From Peronospora farinosa (lineage: Eukaryota; Oomycota; Peronosporomycetes; Peronosporales; Peronosporaceae): a DNA stretch of 64,000 nt. The stretch is taken from positions 496,001 through 560,000 of the forward strand of contig CANTFK010000661.1 in the NCBI GenBank assembly GCA_947646735.1, in the 5' to 3' direction. Both the position numbers and the translations under genes were made by a program. Shown here in pieces: positions 10,385-21,484 of this stretch; within the stretch, counting starts at the first letter, position 1; each line of letters starts with the position of its first letter. The notes beneath the pieces are model-generated. The model was not told the DNA's origin. It was given only the letters and a program-made list of their open reading frames with translations, and did no database searches.

Positions 10385-11503
10385 GGCTTAACATTGTTAA
10401 ACCCATTCTTCAAGGGGGATGGAACAGCACCGTTGAACCCAAACTTTAAAGGATTGGAATCTTAGTTTCATTTAGGGGATGGCATCTTCGAACTTAGTCG
10501 CTTGAAAAAGAGATAACAATCTTTTGTTGTAATTGCAGAGTCGAGACAATGCTACGGTCGTATCTGCTCGGGCTTCTACAGTATCATATGTTTCTGCAAG
10601 GGTAAGCAGCCTCTTCTGTATATCGAACACTCAGCAGCCGCAAATGCGATCGTGCTACTGTGTCATCCACCAAGTCACTTCTACATGTACCAATTATTAT
10701 TACAGCTTTGAAGATCGAATTAACACTGTCGGATCGACATCAAAAAAGTCACGATGTCGCTCGTAGATACTTTACGATATTGAGGAGTCGTGCTTGTGAC
10801 ATATCGCAGGTGCTGGAGACGCAACCGACGACTGCTTCCTTTTCGATGGATGAAACTTAAGATGACCGACGGTAACTTTCGTTAGGAGGCATTGGCGCAC
10901 GAGACGTGTTGACCTTTCTACCAAGACCCTAACGGCATCCGCTGGAAGTGAAACCTTTAAGCTGCAATACACAGCGTCTGATTTGTGACTCATAGTCGAT
11001 GTCATCATTGATTTTGTCCGCCTAAACACGTTGTCATCAATGCACGGTAGTACGTTCTCTTATTGCATTCAATGCTGGGCATTCGTTTCTTTCATCGGGT
11101 GTGCACCTCCTCTTCCAGCTTAAGACCATTTTCTAGTGCTTTCAAAAAGTCTTCAAATGAAATCAAAAAACTTGTTGTCTTAGTTTACAACTCGCATGAA
11201 TATCTCAGCATACTTGTGAAGCTCACTTTGTTTTCACAACACCAGACTAAGCTAAAATAACTTCAAGAATGGCAACAACCTATGCGCGTCAACTTTTATT
11301 ACCAGTATTTGTATGCTCGACGGAATAGAACCATCTGCACGTCTGAACGAATCGACCACGGTCGTCTGAAAATGACTCGCTGTAAACTCCATTCACATAA
11401 ACCCCCTTAAAGCTCAAGCATAATAGTGTTGATCCTATCCCGAGTTTCGAATTTTTCCTTTGTATTTTATGTTTAAAGCGTGTCTTGATACTAGAATTAT
11501 CTC
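10385..11503. other. gene-free flank inside the right arm
   Basis: Mirror of 7222-8340. It holds the 348-bp segment 11046-11393 but no recognisable gene. It carries the inverted copy of the sequence that lies upstream of the Mpo1-like gene, now pointing leftwards into the centre. Confidence 0.6.
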
Positions 11504-12498
11504 TGTAACGGATTAAGCGGTGTACTGGTTTACCACTATCGTGACCGAGAAGTCACGGGTTCGATACCTACGACCGGCAAGTCCTCAAGGTGTGCTTGAA
11601 CTGTCATCCGTGTACTAGGTGCGTCACCGTTTAAATCCGTTTTAATCGAATTGGAAGGGCAAGCCCGGTGAATATCACTACTATTATTTCTGAAGTACTT
11701 ATATCGCCTCAAAACCATACTTGCTATCTTTTACAATAGTAGATAGTAATACGTGGACAACTTGGCCGGTTTTGGCCAGCCACATTGCCATATGGCTGTC
11801 GTCACGACAGAGTGACTGTCTGCATACTAAAAGTCTGTCGTGATATCATTCTTGCTTGATGTGCGAAAGGTATACACCGTCCACAGGTTAATGCCTCAAC
11901 TATAAGTAATTTAGCCGTATTTGTGGCGTTGTGTAACGAGCAAATAGTTAAACAAGTTGGTTAAGTATATGTTACTTAACGAGGAGGTCTTACAAAATAC
12001 GTGCCTCCCACTTGGGTGCGGCACGTCAATGTGACCCACCCTCGTGAATGTGATATCCATATGAATTCACTTTTAACGGGGATGACGCCCAGTAGGAACT
12101 AGGCGTCATGATGACGTCACAGACAAACGTCATCAGCAAGTTTATATATGTAAAGCTCACACGTAAGGATAGGCTTCGAAAGAGACGCGTATCCATTCTT
12201 TACATTTGACTAATCCGTAGTTAGTGTTATATTTAATGATTTCAATTAAATATAAGTCAGTCTTGAATTTTCTTATTACCGTCCACTGCGCACAAGAAGC
12301 TGAATAAGCTTCTGCGTGACGTAAGTGAGACACTTGTTGCTTGTTCGTTGCACGGTTCACTTCAAAGCGACCGGCAATGGTTGGTACTCCGCTTTAAGCA
12401 CCACCGCACGCGGATGTAAGACGGTTTAACCGCTTCTCACGCTGCCGAAGGTGTGTGCTCGTAGCACGTGGAAGATTCTTTTGAAGTTCCCGTCTACA
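11504..12498 (+). repeat. 5' LTR of element B (995 bp)
   Basis: Starts TGTAACGG, ends GTCTACA, and is followed at once by the primer-binding site TGGTAGCACT. A stretch near 12008-12070 is clearly related to the LTR at 63361-63977 (shared text around CCCTCGTGAATGTGATATCCAT). The first 75 bases look tRNA-like: a GTGAC/GTCAC hairpin and a B-box-like GGTTCGATACC. I found no matching 3' LTR; element B is truncated downstream. Confidence 0.82.
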
Positions 12499-12519
12499 CT
12501 TGGTAGCACTATTAGTCCT
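12499..12519 (+). promoter_or_regulatory. primer-binding site of element B
   Basis: CTTGGTAGCACT directly after the LTR end. The same 10-base core TGGTAGCACT follows the LTRs of D, E and F. It begins TGG, as expected for pairing with a tRNA CCA end. I could not name the tRNA. Confidence 0.7.
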
Positions 12520-12539
12520 TTCCACGACCTTCTGAGCGT

Positions 12540-12982
12540 GCGTGTGGACACGGATGTCCCTCAATATGGATTGGGGTGATTTTCCTCACCTCTCCCAACA
12601 TCATAGGGAGGTGGCAGAGCATTTGGTGCAGGGACTTGGTGAACAGCCCTGGTCAACCTCTTGCATTGTCCTCCTGAGCAACATGTTGCTTAGTTGGAGC
12701 AATTTGAGTCGTTTGTGCTCGTACAGCGTAGAAACTCGTCCGAGGTAAACATCCAAGCCACAGTGAGTTCATCAATAAGACTCATGATGAGCTTTTGCGT
12801 GATCAAGATCGGAATGAGGCGCTCAACAGAACTGTTGAGACGCTCTCGGCCCGGTCTAATCAGCCATGGCCCATTTGGATGGATCCTCCGAAGTTTGATG
12901 GGACTGCCCCACATACGATAGTCCACTGATTTTTAGACGTGTAGCAATGCGGTATGGTGCAGATCATCGAAGACGACACCAG
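12540..12982 (+). pseudogene. gag: element B gag, 5' part
   Basis: Gag start after the primer-binding site, broken into several frames by indels and stops. The last 120 bases carry gag text (PPKFDGTAPHTIVH, VQIIEDDT) that continues, after an interruption of 7.8 kb, at 20787. The insertion of element C split it at CCAG. Confidence 0.75.
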
Positions 12983-14120
12983 TGTGGTGGAGTGGGTTCT
13001 CAAAATTGCATGATGAGACCCCAAACCACTCACTGTGCCGGACTGCCGACTGTCGGAGGGGGTACCCCGATGCCGCGTATGAACCTTCTCTCACCTTGTG
13101 TACCCGTCGGCTGGCGGGTTGCACTCTTCGGAGGACTTGGTGACGATGTAGATGTCTGCCTTGAGGGAGGTAGACCTGGGGGGCCTCGAGTGGATATGCT
13201 TCACTCGGTGGGCCGGTAGGTGGCCACTCGATCGACCTTCTCGAGAGTGGACTTAGAGCCAAATTCTTCAGGGGCGCTTGTCGTCCCTGGCCTTTTCCTT
13301 CTGTTTCAGGGGTATTAACCACCTGACCTTTACGTTGCTCCCGGACCTTGAGGTGAGGGAGACCGCTTCCGATAGCGGGTCTTGGGGGGTGTTGCTACTC
13401 GAACGAGCTCACAGGCCAAATATATCCTGGAGCTCTATTCGCCCTTGAACTTCGCTACACAACTGTCTTCGACGGGGGGCCAAAATATATCCCTTCCCGG
13501 AACAGTGAGTAACTTAGAACAAGTCTTTCTTGGGTGACGGAGTCGTGCCACGTAGATCGCAATTGAGTAGTATTTAATATAGTCCTATCCTTTTAACTCC
13601 TTTACTCTATCCTTTCCTGAAGCTCTGATTCCTTGCGTCGACTGGTCTGATCCTTGTATTAACTGGTCCGGAGTCGCTGAACCCCGAGGGGCCGAGGTCG
13701 ACCAATGAGGGACCCAGGTCAACCAACGAGGGACCCAGGTCAACCAACGAGGGACCCAGGTCGACCGATGAGGGACCGGGTCGACCAACGAGGGACTGGG
13801 TCGACCGATGAAAGACCGGGTCGACCGACGAGGGACCAGTTCTACCAATGAGGGACCCAGGTCTACCAATGAGGGACCGGGTCGACCAACGAGGGGCCAG
13901 GTCGATCAATGAGCGGCCATGATCAACTCCCTTTGGAACCGGTTAACCGGTACCCTGATACTGATTTTTCTTCGGCGAATCCTGCGGATTGTCCTCCACC
14001 AACGGTCGCTCCCCTTCGAGGCCCCTGTCTCTCTGGTCCTCTGTCCCTGACCCACGGCCTATACTTTGAATCCAACTGGAGTCCGGGACCTCCATATCAC
14101 AAAATTAGCACTTCACCACA
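12983..14120 (-). repeat. 3' LTR of element C (1138 bp)
   Basis: Minus-strand LTR TGTGGTGAAG...CCACCACA with the tandem repeat block at 13683-13912. Private changes against the 5' LTR include a GC variant near 13010, one C less in a poly-C run and a one-base loss near 14010. Confidence 0.93.
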
Positions 14121-14345
14121 GCCGCCCCCTGCACTTGCTCAACCGTGCAACGGATTGAGCACGCGCATGTCTTCACTTCCTTCGTCACGTAGGTCCTTCA
14201 CTGTCCCCTTTGTAGCTCCTCCATTCTCCTATACCCTTAACTCTTGGAAATTCAAGGCCGCCCCGCAGGCGACCCAAGTCTTCCAACGAGGGGCTGGGCC
14301 GACCATTGAGGGACTCGGTCCACCTTCCAAGAAACTTGCTACCGC

Positions 14346-16195
14346 CAGCTAGTTTTCATGGCTTTGCATTACTTCGAAGCGGTTATGGCTTGTGTTCTTG
14401 CGCTCGAAGTCCCGGAGTAAGGCTCCGCAATTCAGATCCACTTCGTCCACCCACGAGGGGTCAGGGTGTTCCTTCCATTGCACGAGGAATTCTCGTTGTT
14501 GCCTCCCATACCGAGTCTTCTTGCCTGTACGACTCTCTAAAATTTCTTCGACTTCATACTCGCCCTCTTCCAATTCCCGCACCCAGCTGTCTTCTGGTAA
14601 CAGACATTCATCGAAGTCGACTCGATCTGTTCCATCCACTTTCAGCTCGCTGTTCGGTCGATCGGGGAACTCTCTGACGGGCTTGAGCTTGGAGATGTGC
14701 ACGATTGGGAATAGTCTGTATTCTGTACCTCGTAACTCCAGACGTACCGCATGATGTCCAACTAACTCCTGAACTCGGAACGGTCCGTGCCATAGTTGGG
14801 CCAATTTTTTGGCATACCCCTCCTTCACTCGGTCCAAGTATAGCCATACCCGGGTCCCTGGCTGAAGTTCGTGGCCGACTACCCCTTTATTTTGTGCTTG
14901 CACCCGAGCCTGACTAGCCGCCCGTAAATTCTCGTTGACTTGGTCTCTTGCTCGCTGATAGTGACTCTGAATCCGATATCTCCATCTCCGAGGTCCTGAT
15001 TCTCGACGTCGAGTGTTCACCACCGGTAACATAGTCTCAAGAGTGGTCCTAGCATCCCATCCATGTACCAGATAGAACGGTGTTTCCTCACGTACTCTGT
15101 CTTGAGCCGTGTTTAACGCGAACGTTAATCGTTCCGCGTATTCATCCCAGTCTCGCTGTCCCACGTCGGCTACGTACATCTTGAGCGATCTTGTTAGAGT
15201 CTGGACCATTCTCTCCGCCGTTCGCTTGAGTTCGATAGGCCATGGTCGCTCTCTGACGTTGACCCACCATACGACCAAAGGTTCAAAAGAAGTCCGACAT
15301 AAAGCCCGGTTCCCGATCGTGACGGATCGTCTCACTGGCACCAAAACGGCGGAAAACGCATTCCTCATATCCCTCAGCCACTGTCTGGGCTGTCCGTGAC
15401 GCACTTGCTTTAGACATCACATAACCTGTGAACAGGTCGATCCAGATCAGTAGTTCCGTGTTTCCTTTATGTGACTTGGGGAGAGATGGTATGTGGTCCA
15501 TCGCGATAATTTGGAAGGGGTACGTCGCTTCAACATTCCCCGGAGACCTCCCTTGTAAAGTGGGTCTCCCTTTACCAGTCTCACAATCTATGCACTAACC
15601 CACATATTTCTGAACACTCCGGAACAGACCCCTCCAATGGCAATATCGTCGGATCCGATGATAAGTACGTCCGATCCCCTGATGGCCGCCTTCCAAACTC
15701 GTATGATAATGATGGAGGACGTCGGCTTGGAGACTCTCAGGTATCACCAATCTGGCAGTTATGTCTCGGTCGTCTCCCTTGATTCTCTGGCCGTGGCAGT
15801 ACACCAGCAGTCCCTCTTCACTTATCTCGTAATCCTCCGACATTTTGCTGCAGTTTCTGGCCGCTTCCACCGACAAGTCTTTCCAGTCTCTTTGCAAATA
15901 TGCCTTCAACTCGCGTACCCAGCTCTCCTCTTCTTGCGCATCTCGGATCCTATCCATCCGGAGTTGTTGTACCACATCTTCTTGCATAACCTCTCCCGAT
16001 ATTTTGACGGGGAGCCGTGATCTCGTCACCGCAGATACCTTGACCGACTGACCTCGGTCTCTAGGGACCAGCACCTCTGGCAGCCGATTGATTGTTTCTA
16101 GACCTGACCACTCTCCTCTTGGTATCGACTCGACCCCTTGCTGCTGATGTAAAGCCGCACTGGCCAACTGGTCTGCGCTCTGATTCCAGTCTCGT
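14346..16195 (-). pseudogene. pol: element C integrase and chromodomain remnant of pol
   Basis: Aligns with element A from codon 760 to the end. Differences that kill it: CAG to TAG inside the HHCC finger (about 15595-15597), and a 5-bp loss between the second Asp and the Glu of the integrase core (about 15225) that shifts the frame. After the shift the open part 14349-15404 still carries the integrase Glu motif, the C-terminal linker and the chromodomain. The upstream end (16195/16196) is the deletion junction, which fuses the tail of the second RNase H out of frame to the protease-RT linker. Confidence 0.88.
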
Positions 16196-16357
16196 CATAT
16201 CTTCGAGAGCCTACCGAGACAAACCCTGGCGTTCTCGGAACTTGCTCCCTAGTCAACCACATACCTACCTTGGTATCTTCATGCAATGTTAAGGGGAGAG
16301 GGCTGACATTGGTTATCTTCTAAATCGGTCGACGCCCTATCCCTTGTATCATGGTGG

Positions 16358-16870
16358 TCACCCATCGTTCGCCTCTCGTGACCCACAATTTCCCCTGTTC
16401 TGAGGTCGACCTTTTGAGAACACTTCCGTACATCCTCCAACGGATATCTGTACATACCGACCTAATTTCACATCCGATACTCGAGTATTATACAGTGTCC
16501 TTCGCCCAGTCAACTGTACCCTGACCTCATCGGGGAGGCAAAGAGTTCCGTCGGCCAAGTCTAACCGGATACCGGCTGGGACCATGAAGTCCATCCCCAA
16601 AATTGCATCTTGGCCTACCATAGGGCCTACCCACACCTTAAAGATGTACACCAAGTTCCCATTCAGAGTGACCTTGATGCGAGTGCGTCCCTCCGTGGTG
16701 TATACGGCTTCCCCAATACCAATACATTCTTGTCGTTCACTTTCATCAATTTGGCAGCCTACCTTACGAGCAAAGGCGATATCCAGAATGGATATCTCGG
16801 CACCAGTATCGAACAACAAATTTGCAGGTCGTTGTTGACCTTTCCAGAGGATTTGGCTTGCCTGAACCAT
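16358..16870 (-). pseudogene. element C aspartic protease
   Basis: A retropepsin-type domain: catalytic FDTGAEISIL near residues 20-29 and the flap-distal DAILGMDF near 90-97. It lies between the gag zinc knuckles and the RT linker, in a different phase from gag, so its expression would need frameshifting or the element has decayed here. In an intact element it would mature the Gag and Pol precursors. Confidence 0.8.
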
Positions 16871-17126
16871 TTAGTAGGGGCGTGGTATTTCCAGTACCCC
16901 CTCGACTCGCCTGGCAATAAGTCCAACTCCATTACTGAACTTTCTCGAGCAAAATTGTTAGGCTTATTCAAAGAAGCAACATGGACCACAGGGTAAGTTC
17001 CAATCTTCGATATATTTCCAATCTTAACTGGAATACCCGTCCCCTCCTTGGGCTGTTTCTCCACATATGCAAAGATGCAACAATTAGAACGATCGGCTCG
17101 TACCAGATTCAAACCTGGCGAGCGTC

Positions 17127-19646
17127 CTAATTTGCCATCTTCTCGAGTTTCTCCGGGAACATCCCTGCGTGCTTGGCTGGGTTGTACCATTGACGGAACA
17201 AATTATAGAACTCCTCCATCTGGCACTTCCCAATCTCGTGAATCTCTCCACAACCCCGGCATACAAACAGGCAGCGGTCAGACGGGTGACTTTTCCTTCC
17301 ACAGCGGTCGCAGGTCAATCTTTTCCAGCAATTCAGATCTCCATGTTTCTTGGACCCGCAATATGCACATCTCGTGTTTGGGGTCGCTGATGATGGGCCG
17401 GGTCGCTGGTCTACCGCCTGGCGATGTTGGTCGGCCTCCCTAGTCGGTAGATTCTTTGAGAACCTCACACTTGGATCCCTCCCCGCTTCCTTCTCCATAA
17501 GGTAGACTCGTCTAAGATCTCCCTCATTCTCCGAGGAGTCTGGACTGGAATCTTCAGAGCTCGAGTCTTCCAGGGGCGTCCGTACTGCATGTATGGAGCG
17601 GCGATTTAGATCTCTCGGCCTCTCGGGTAGTGCCGGTGCCTTCTGACGAAACTTGTTTGATCCAAACAGCATATTGCCTCGTCTTGCCTTCGTCCGCTAA
17701 CATGCTGTCAATACTTCTTCCAATTTTTCCACGTCCGCCAGACGCAGCATAGTCAACTTGTCTGCTAGCTCTGGGTCGTCCACCGTCAAAATGTAGTGAT
17801 CGACATGATCCTTCTGAACCTTGGTCGACCCATCCTTAATCTTCATCTTCGCCCTGAGTCCAAACACATTCGGGCGGTACAGATAATCCAGTGAGGTCTC
17901 TTCCGATCTTTTCTTCGCATGGTAGTACTGGCGGGCGACCGGTACCCCCGTGCCACAGAACCGAATCATGAACTATTGGATTAAGTCCTTCCAGTTTCCT
18001 CGGACTGAGCGACCCAGTTGACGGTACCAATTCTGTGCCGGTCCAGTCAGCAACCCTCCAAAAACGAGACATCGTTCATCATCTGGTGCTTGGTCTCTTA
18101 TGAATGCTGTCTTGACCGTCGACACCCAGCTGCGAGCTCTGTCTTCGTCTTGGTCTCTTCCATGAAATTCTTTAAGGTCCGAGGTCGCCGATAGTTTGAT
18201 GCGAGGGACCATATTTGGCATCTGTCCCAGCGCTGCGTTCGCCATCATCGACTGAGGTCCCCTGAAATCCATGTTGTCAGGGTCGAACTCACAGGAACCG
18301 ACGGATTCCATATCGACGTCGGTCATCGTGTGGCCTCTTCGCATTTGTATGCCTGGATGCTGGTCGTGGTGAGCGGTCGTCCTTTGCGCCTCTGGTCTTC
18401 CTCCTGCTACACTCCCGTTAGGGTGTGCCCGCGGTACTTGGCGTTCATTCAAAAATCTTGCCATCGCCGCGTCGAAGAGGGTCTGCAAATTGCCTACCGG
18501 GTAGGTAGGTCCTTCCCCCCCAGCATCTTCGTCACGGGGCAGAGCAAATTCCAATTTTTTCTCTTGCTGATTTTCCATTGGCTGAAAATCGGAATGATTT
18601 TCATTCTTGCCACGCGTCACCATTTCAAGACCACTTGGCTCCTGCTCCGCGCTGCGCGCTCGGGCCTGGAGCAGCGCCGCTCCAGTAGGGCCTAGGGGCA
18701 TCCTAGTGACCGACCCAGTTGAGGACGATCCTGGGGACCACGGTGCTGCTTCCCTCTGGCTGCTTGACATCCGTTGTTGAGATGGGTCTTGATTTGCCCC
18801 TAGGTGGCCGGCGGCTTCGTACATGTGGGGACCCACCGTGATGTCCTGAAGCTTCATCTGGCTGTCGTTGGACCGCATGTGTGTAGGTGTCACCAGAGGT
18901 GGGTGTTCCGTTGCTGGTGTGGTACCCACCAGGATCGACAGACGCTTGTGCATGTGCTCTAACGTTGTTGTGATTCTGTCGAACCCCAGGAAAAGCAGGT
19001 CGTCCGGGTCGAACCGACCTGCGACCATGTTCGCTTCACGAAGCATGGTGACCAGCGCTGTGATCGCGTCCGTGATGGAGTGCAGCCGTGGCAGGGTCGA
19101 CACCGGCCCAGTGAGTTGACCCAGCTGCCGGATCTCCAGGATCTTCGCGACGGGGTCGCTCTCCAGGAACGCGTTCAGCTTGCGCTGGTGGTAGGCCCTC
19201 GTGACATCAGCGTCTGTCCATGACGCCAGTCCTGCCTTCTCGGGGCCTATCGACTTGGTGTTTCCGGGTGCCTTCATCCGGAACTTCGTCGGCTTGGATT
19301 GCGCGATCTTGTTTTGTTGTTTTGGGGACCTTAGCCTCTCGGTTTTCACCGTCGGCTGATGGTCCTCTGGATCATGATAGGCGTCATGACCCAAGGTGTC
19401 CTCAACGAGGACATAGGGAGGGTATTTAGGTTTTTCTTCAATGAATTCAACCTCGACCATGTTGACCGGGCCCCTCCCAAGGCCCGGTCGGTCCTTCGAT
19501 CCTTTGTTTGTTTCTTCTTGAGTCACTGGCGATCGGTCTTCCCGTGACTCTTCGGTCTTGTGCTCCTTCTTGACATGAAAATCTTTATCGTCTTGGGACT
19601 CGCGGTGAAATCCCGCGTCTTCCGAAGATCCGGGCACGCGCACCAT
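17127..19646 (-). pseudogene. gag: element C gag with three zinc knuckles, two TAG stops
   Basis: One reading phase from 19646 to 17127, broken by TAG at 17973 and at 17697. The ATG at 19644-19646 begins at the first base after the LTR and overlaps the putative primer-binding site, so there is no leader. The frame is also open upstream inside the LTR. The N-terminal 350 residues are charged and low in pattern; a capsid-like helical part follows (ATSDLKEFHGRDQDEDRARSW and on). The C-terminus has three zinc knuckles: CAYCGSKKHGDLNC, CDRCGRKSHPSDRC and a variant CRGCGEIHEIGKC with one residue less. These bind element RNA. The protein should be about 840 aa when unbroken. Confidence 0.85.
19629..19645 (-). 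promoter_or_regulatory. putative primer-binding site of the A/C family
   Basis: On the minus strand TGGTGCGCGTGCCCGGA follows the LTR after one base. Its complement would fit the 3' half of a tRNA: CCA, a discriminator A, a 7-base acceptor strand and a 5-base T-stem strand. The identity of the tRNA is unknown. It differs completely from the TGGTAGCACT site of the other elements. Confidence 0.55.
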
Positions 19647-20786
19647 TGTGGTGGAGTGGGTTCTCAAAATTGTATGATGAGACCCCAAACCACTCACTGT
19701 GCCGGACTGCCGACTGTCGGAGGGGGTACCCCGATGCCGCGTATGAACCTTCTCTCACCTTGTGTACCCGTCGGCTGGCGGGTTGCACTCTTCGGAGGAC
19801 TTGGTGACGATGTAGATGTCTGCCTTGAGGGAGGTAGACCTGGGGGGGCTTCGAGTGGATATGCTTCACTCGGTGGGCCGGTAGGTGGCCACTCGATCGA
19901 CCTTCTCGAGAGTGGACTTAGAGCCAAATTCTTCAGGGGCGCTTGTCGTCCCTGGCCTTTTCCTTCTGTTTCAGGGGTATTAACCACCTGACCTTTACGT
20001 TGCTCCCGGACCTTGAGGTGAGGGAGACCGCTTCCGATAGCGGGTCTTGGGGGGTGTTGCTACTCGAACGAGCTCACAGGCCAAATATATCCTGGAGCTC
20101 TATTCGCCCTTGAACTTCGCTACACAACTGTCTTCGACGGGGGGCCAAAATATATCCCTTCCCGGAACAGTGAGTAACTTAGAACAAGTCTTTCTTGGGT
20201 GACGGAGTCGTGCCACGTAGATCGCAATTGAGTAGTATTTAATATAGTCCTATCCTTTTAACTCCTTTACTCTATCCTTTCCTGAAGCTCTGATTCCTTG
20301 CGTCGACTGGTCTGATCCTTGTATTAACTGGTCCGGAGTCGCTGAACCCCGAGGGGCCGAGGTCGACCAATGAGGGACCCAGGTCAACCAACGAGGGACC
20401 CAGGTCAACCAACGAGGGACCCAGGTCGACCGATGAGGGACCGGGTCGACCAACGAGGGACTGGGTCGACCGATGAAAGACCGGGTCGACCGACGAGGGA
20501 CCAGTTCTACCAATGAGGGACCCAGGTCTACCAATGAGGGACCGGGTCGACCAACGAGGGGCCAGGTCGATCAATGAGCGGCCATGATCAACTCCCTTTG
20601 GAACCGGTTAACCGGTACCCTGATACTGATTTTTCTTCGGCGAATCCTGCGGATTGTCCTCCACCAACGGTCGCTCCCCTTTTGAGGCCCCTGTCTCTCT
20701 GGTCCTCTGTCCCTGACCCACGGCCTATACTCTGAATCCAACTGGAGTCCGGGACCTCCATATCACAAAATTAGCACTTCACCACA
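19647..20786 (-). repeat. 5' LTR of element C (1140 bp)
   Basis: Minus-strand LTR, TG...CA ends. Tandem repeat block at 20349-20578. It shares several variants with the 3' LTR of C that the LTR of A lacks (for example an extra AC change and TTT for CCC in two repeat units, and a T less near 20226). Confidence 0.94.
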
Positions 20787-21460
20787 CCAGGATGGTGTCG
20801 TATGCCTTGTCAAATTTGCGTGTCAAAGTGTAGAGTGGGCTTACTCTGCGCTGATGGCAAACGCTGATGCGCTTCCATCATGGGCGATTTTTAAGTAAAA
20901 GATTCGCGCCATGTATCAGCCGCCTAACAACGAAGTGTTGCTTATGGCGCGCTTCTTTGGGGCACGACAGGCGAAACGCTCTCAGCAAGAGTATGTGCAG
21001 GCGATGCGTTCGCTGTCGGCGCCCAGTAATGGGTAACCGATACCGGAACGTATCAAGGTGGCCACGTTCACGTTCATGAATGGACTTAGGCACGGCCCAT
21101 CGCGTCAGGCCCTTTTCAAAAGGTGCCAGCGACGATGGAAGAGGCAATTGACATTGCCTTAGTTGAGGATCAATCCTACAACATCGCCTCGGCGACAGTC
21201 TATTACAGGCCGTCGGCCGAGAAGTCTGAAGCCGCTCCTATGGAGTTAGGCAATGCAGATGTTATCTGATACAAGTGCGGAAAACGAGGCCATATGATGG
21301 CTCGCTGCTATGCCAAACTTGCTGCTGGTGCTAAGGCAGCCAGCAAGAAATCTCCCAACCCGGAGGGTGGTTCAAAGAACCGTGCACGTCTCACAGGTTC
21401 AGATTCTACCCCCGATAAGTCGGGAAATGCGGGAGCGCAGTAGGGGCGGGATGCCCTACT
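20787..21460 (+). pseudogene. gag: element B gag, 3' part with damaged zinc knuckle
   Basis: Continues the gag interrupted at 12982: VSYALSNLR, MYQPPNNEVLL, FFGARQAKRS, RIKVATF and similar gag text occur in shifting frames. At about 21266 the knuckle reads stop-Y-K-C-G-K-R-G-H-M-M-A-R-C, so the first Cys codon is now TGA. Not functional. Confidence 0.8.
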
Positions 21461-21484
21461 GTCGCGGACTCTGAAGCTACCCCT

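Larger units (their letters stand above)
10378..12982. repeat. right arm of the large inverted duplication
   Basis: Reverse complement of 5743-8347 (see the left arm). The inner edges are at CGAGCTG (8341-8347) and CAGCTCG (10378-10384), after which the two sides are unrelated. Confidence 0.95.
12983..20786 (-). mobile_element. Ty3/gypsy element C, deletion derivative of the A family, inserted in element B gag
   Basis: Complete LTR-to-LTR element of 7804 bp on the minus strand. LTRs are 12983-14120 (3') and 19647-20786 (5'). CCAG borders it on both sides (12979-12982 and 20787-20790), a 4-bp target duplication. Its two LTRs differ at only about five positions by eye, so it is young. Compared with A it lacks 2426 bp (A positions 94-2519) that encode RT, the first RNase H and most of the second. 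It also has two TAG stops in gag, a TAG in the integrase zinc finger and a 5-bp deletion in the integrase core, so it is not autonomous. Confidence 0.95.

Noticed and set aside
7465..11260. Identical 65-residue frame at three places (7465-7662, 9145-9342, 11063-11260)
   Set aside because: The DNA itself is repeated almost without change, so identity of the frames says nothing about selection. No homology recognised.
11504..11590. A true tRNA gene
   Set aside because: The B-box and one hairpin are present, but the T-stem does not pair and there is no acceptor stem.
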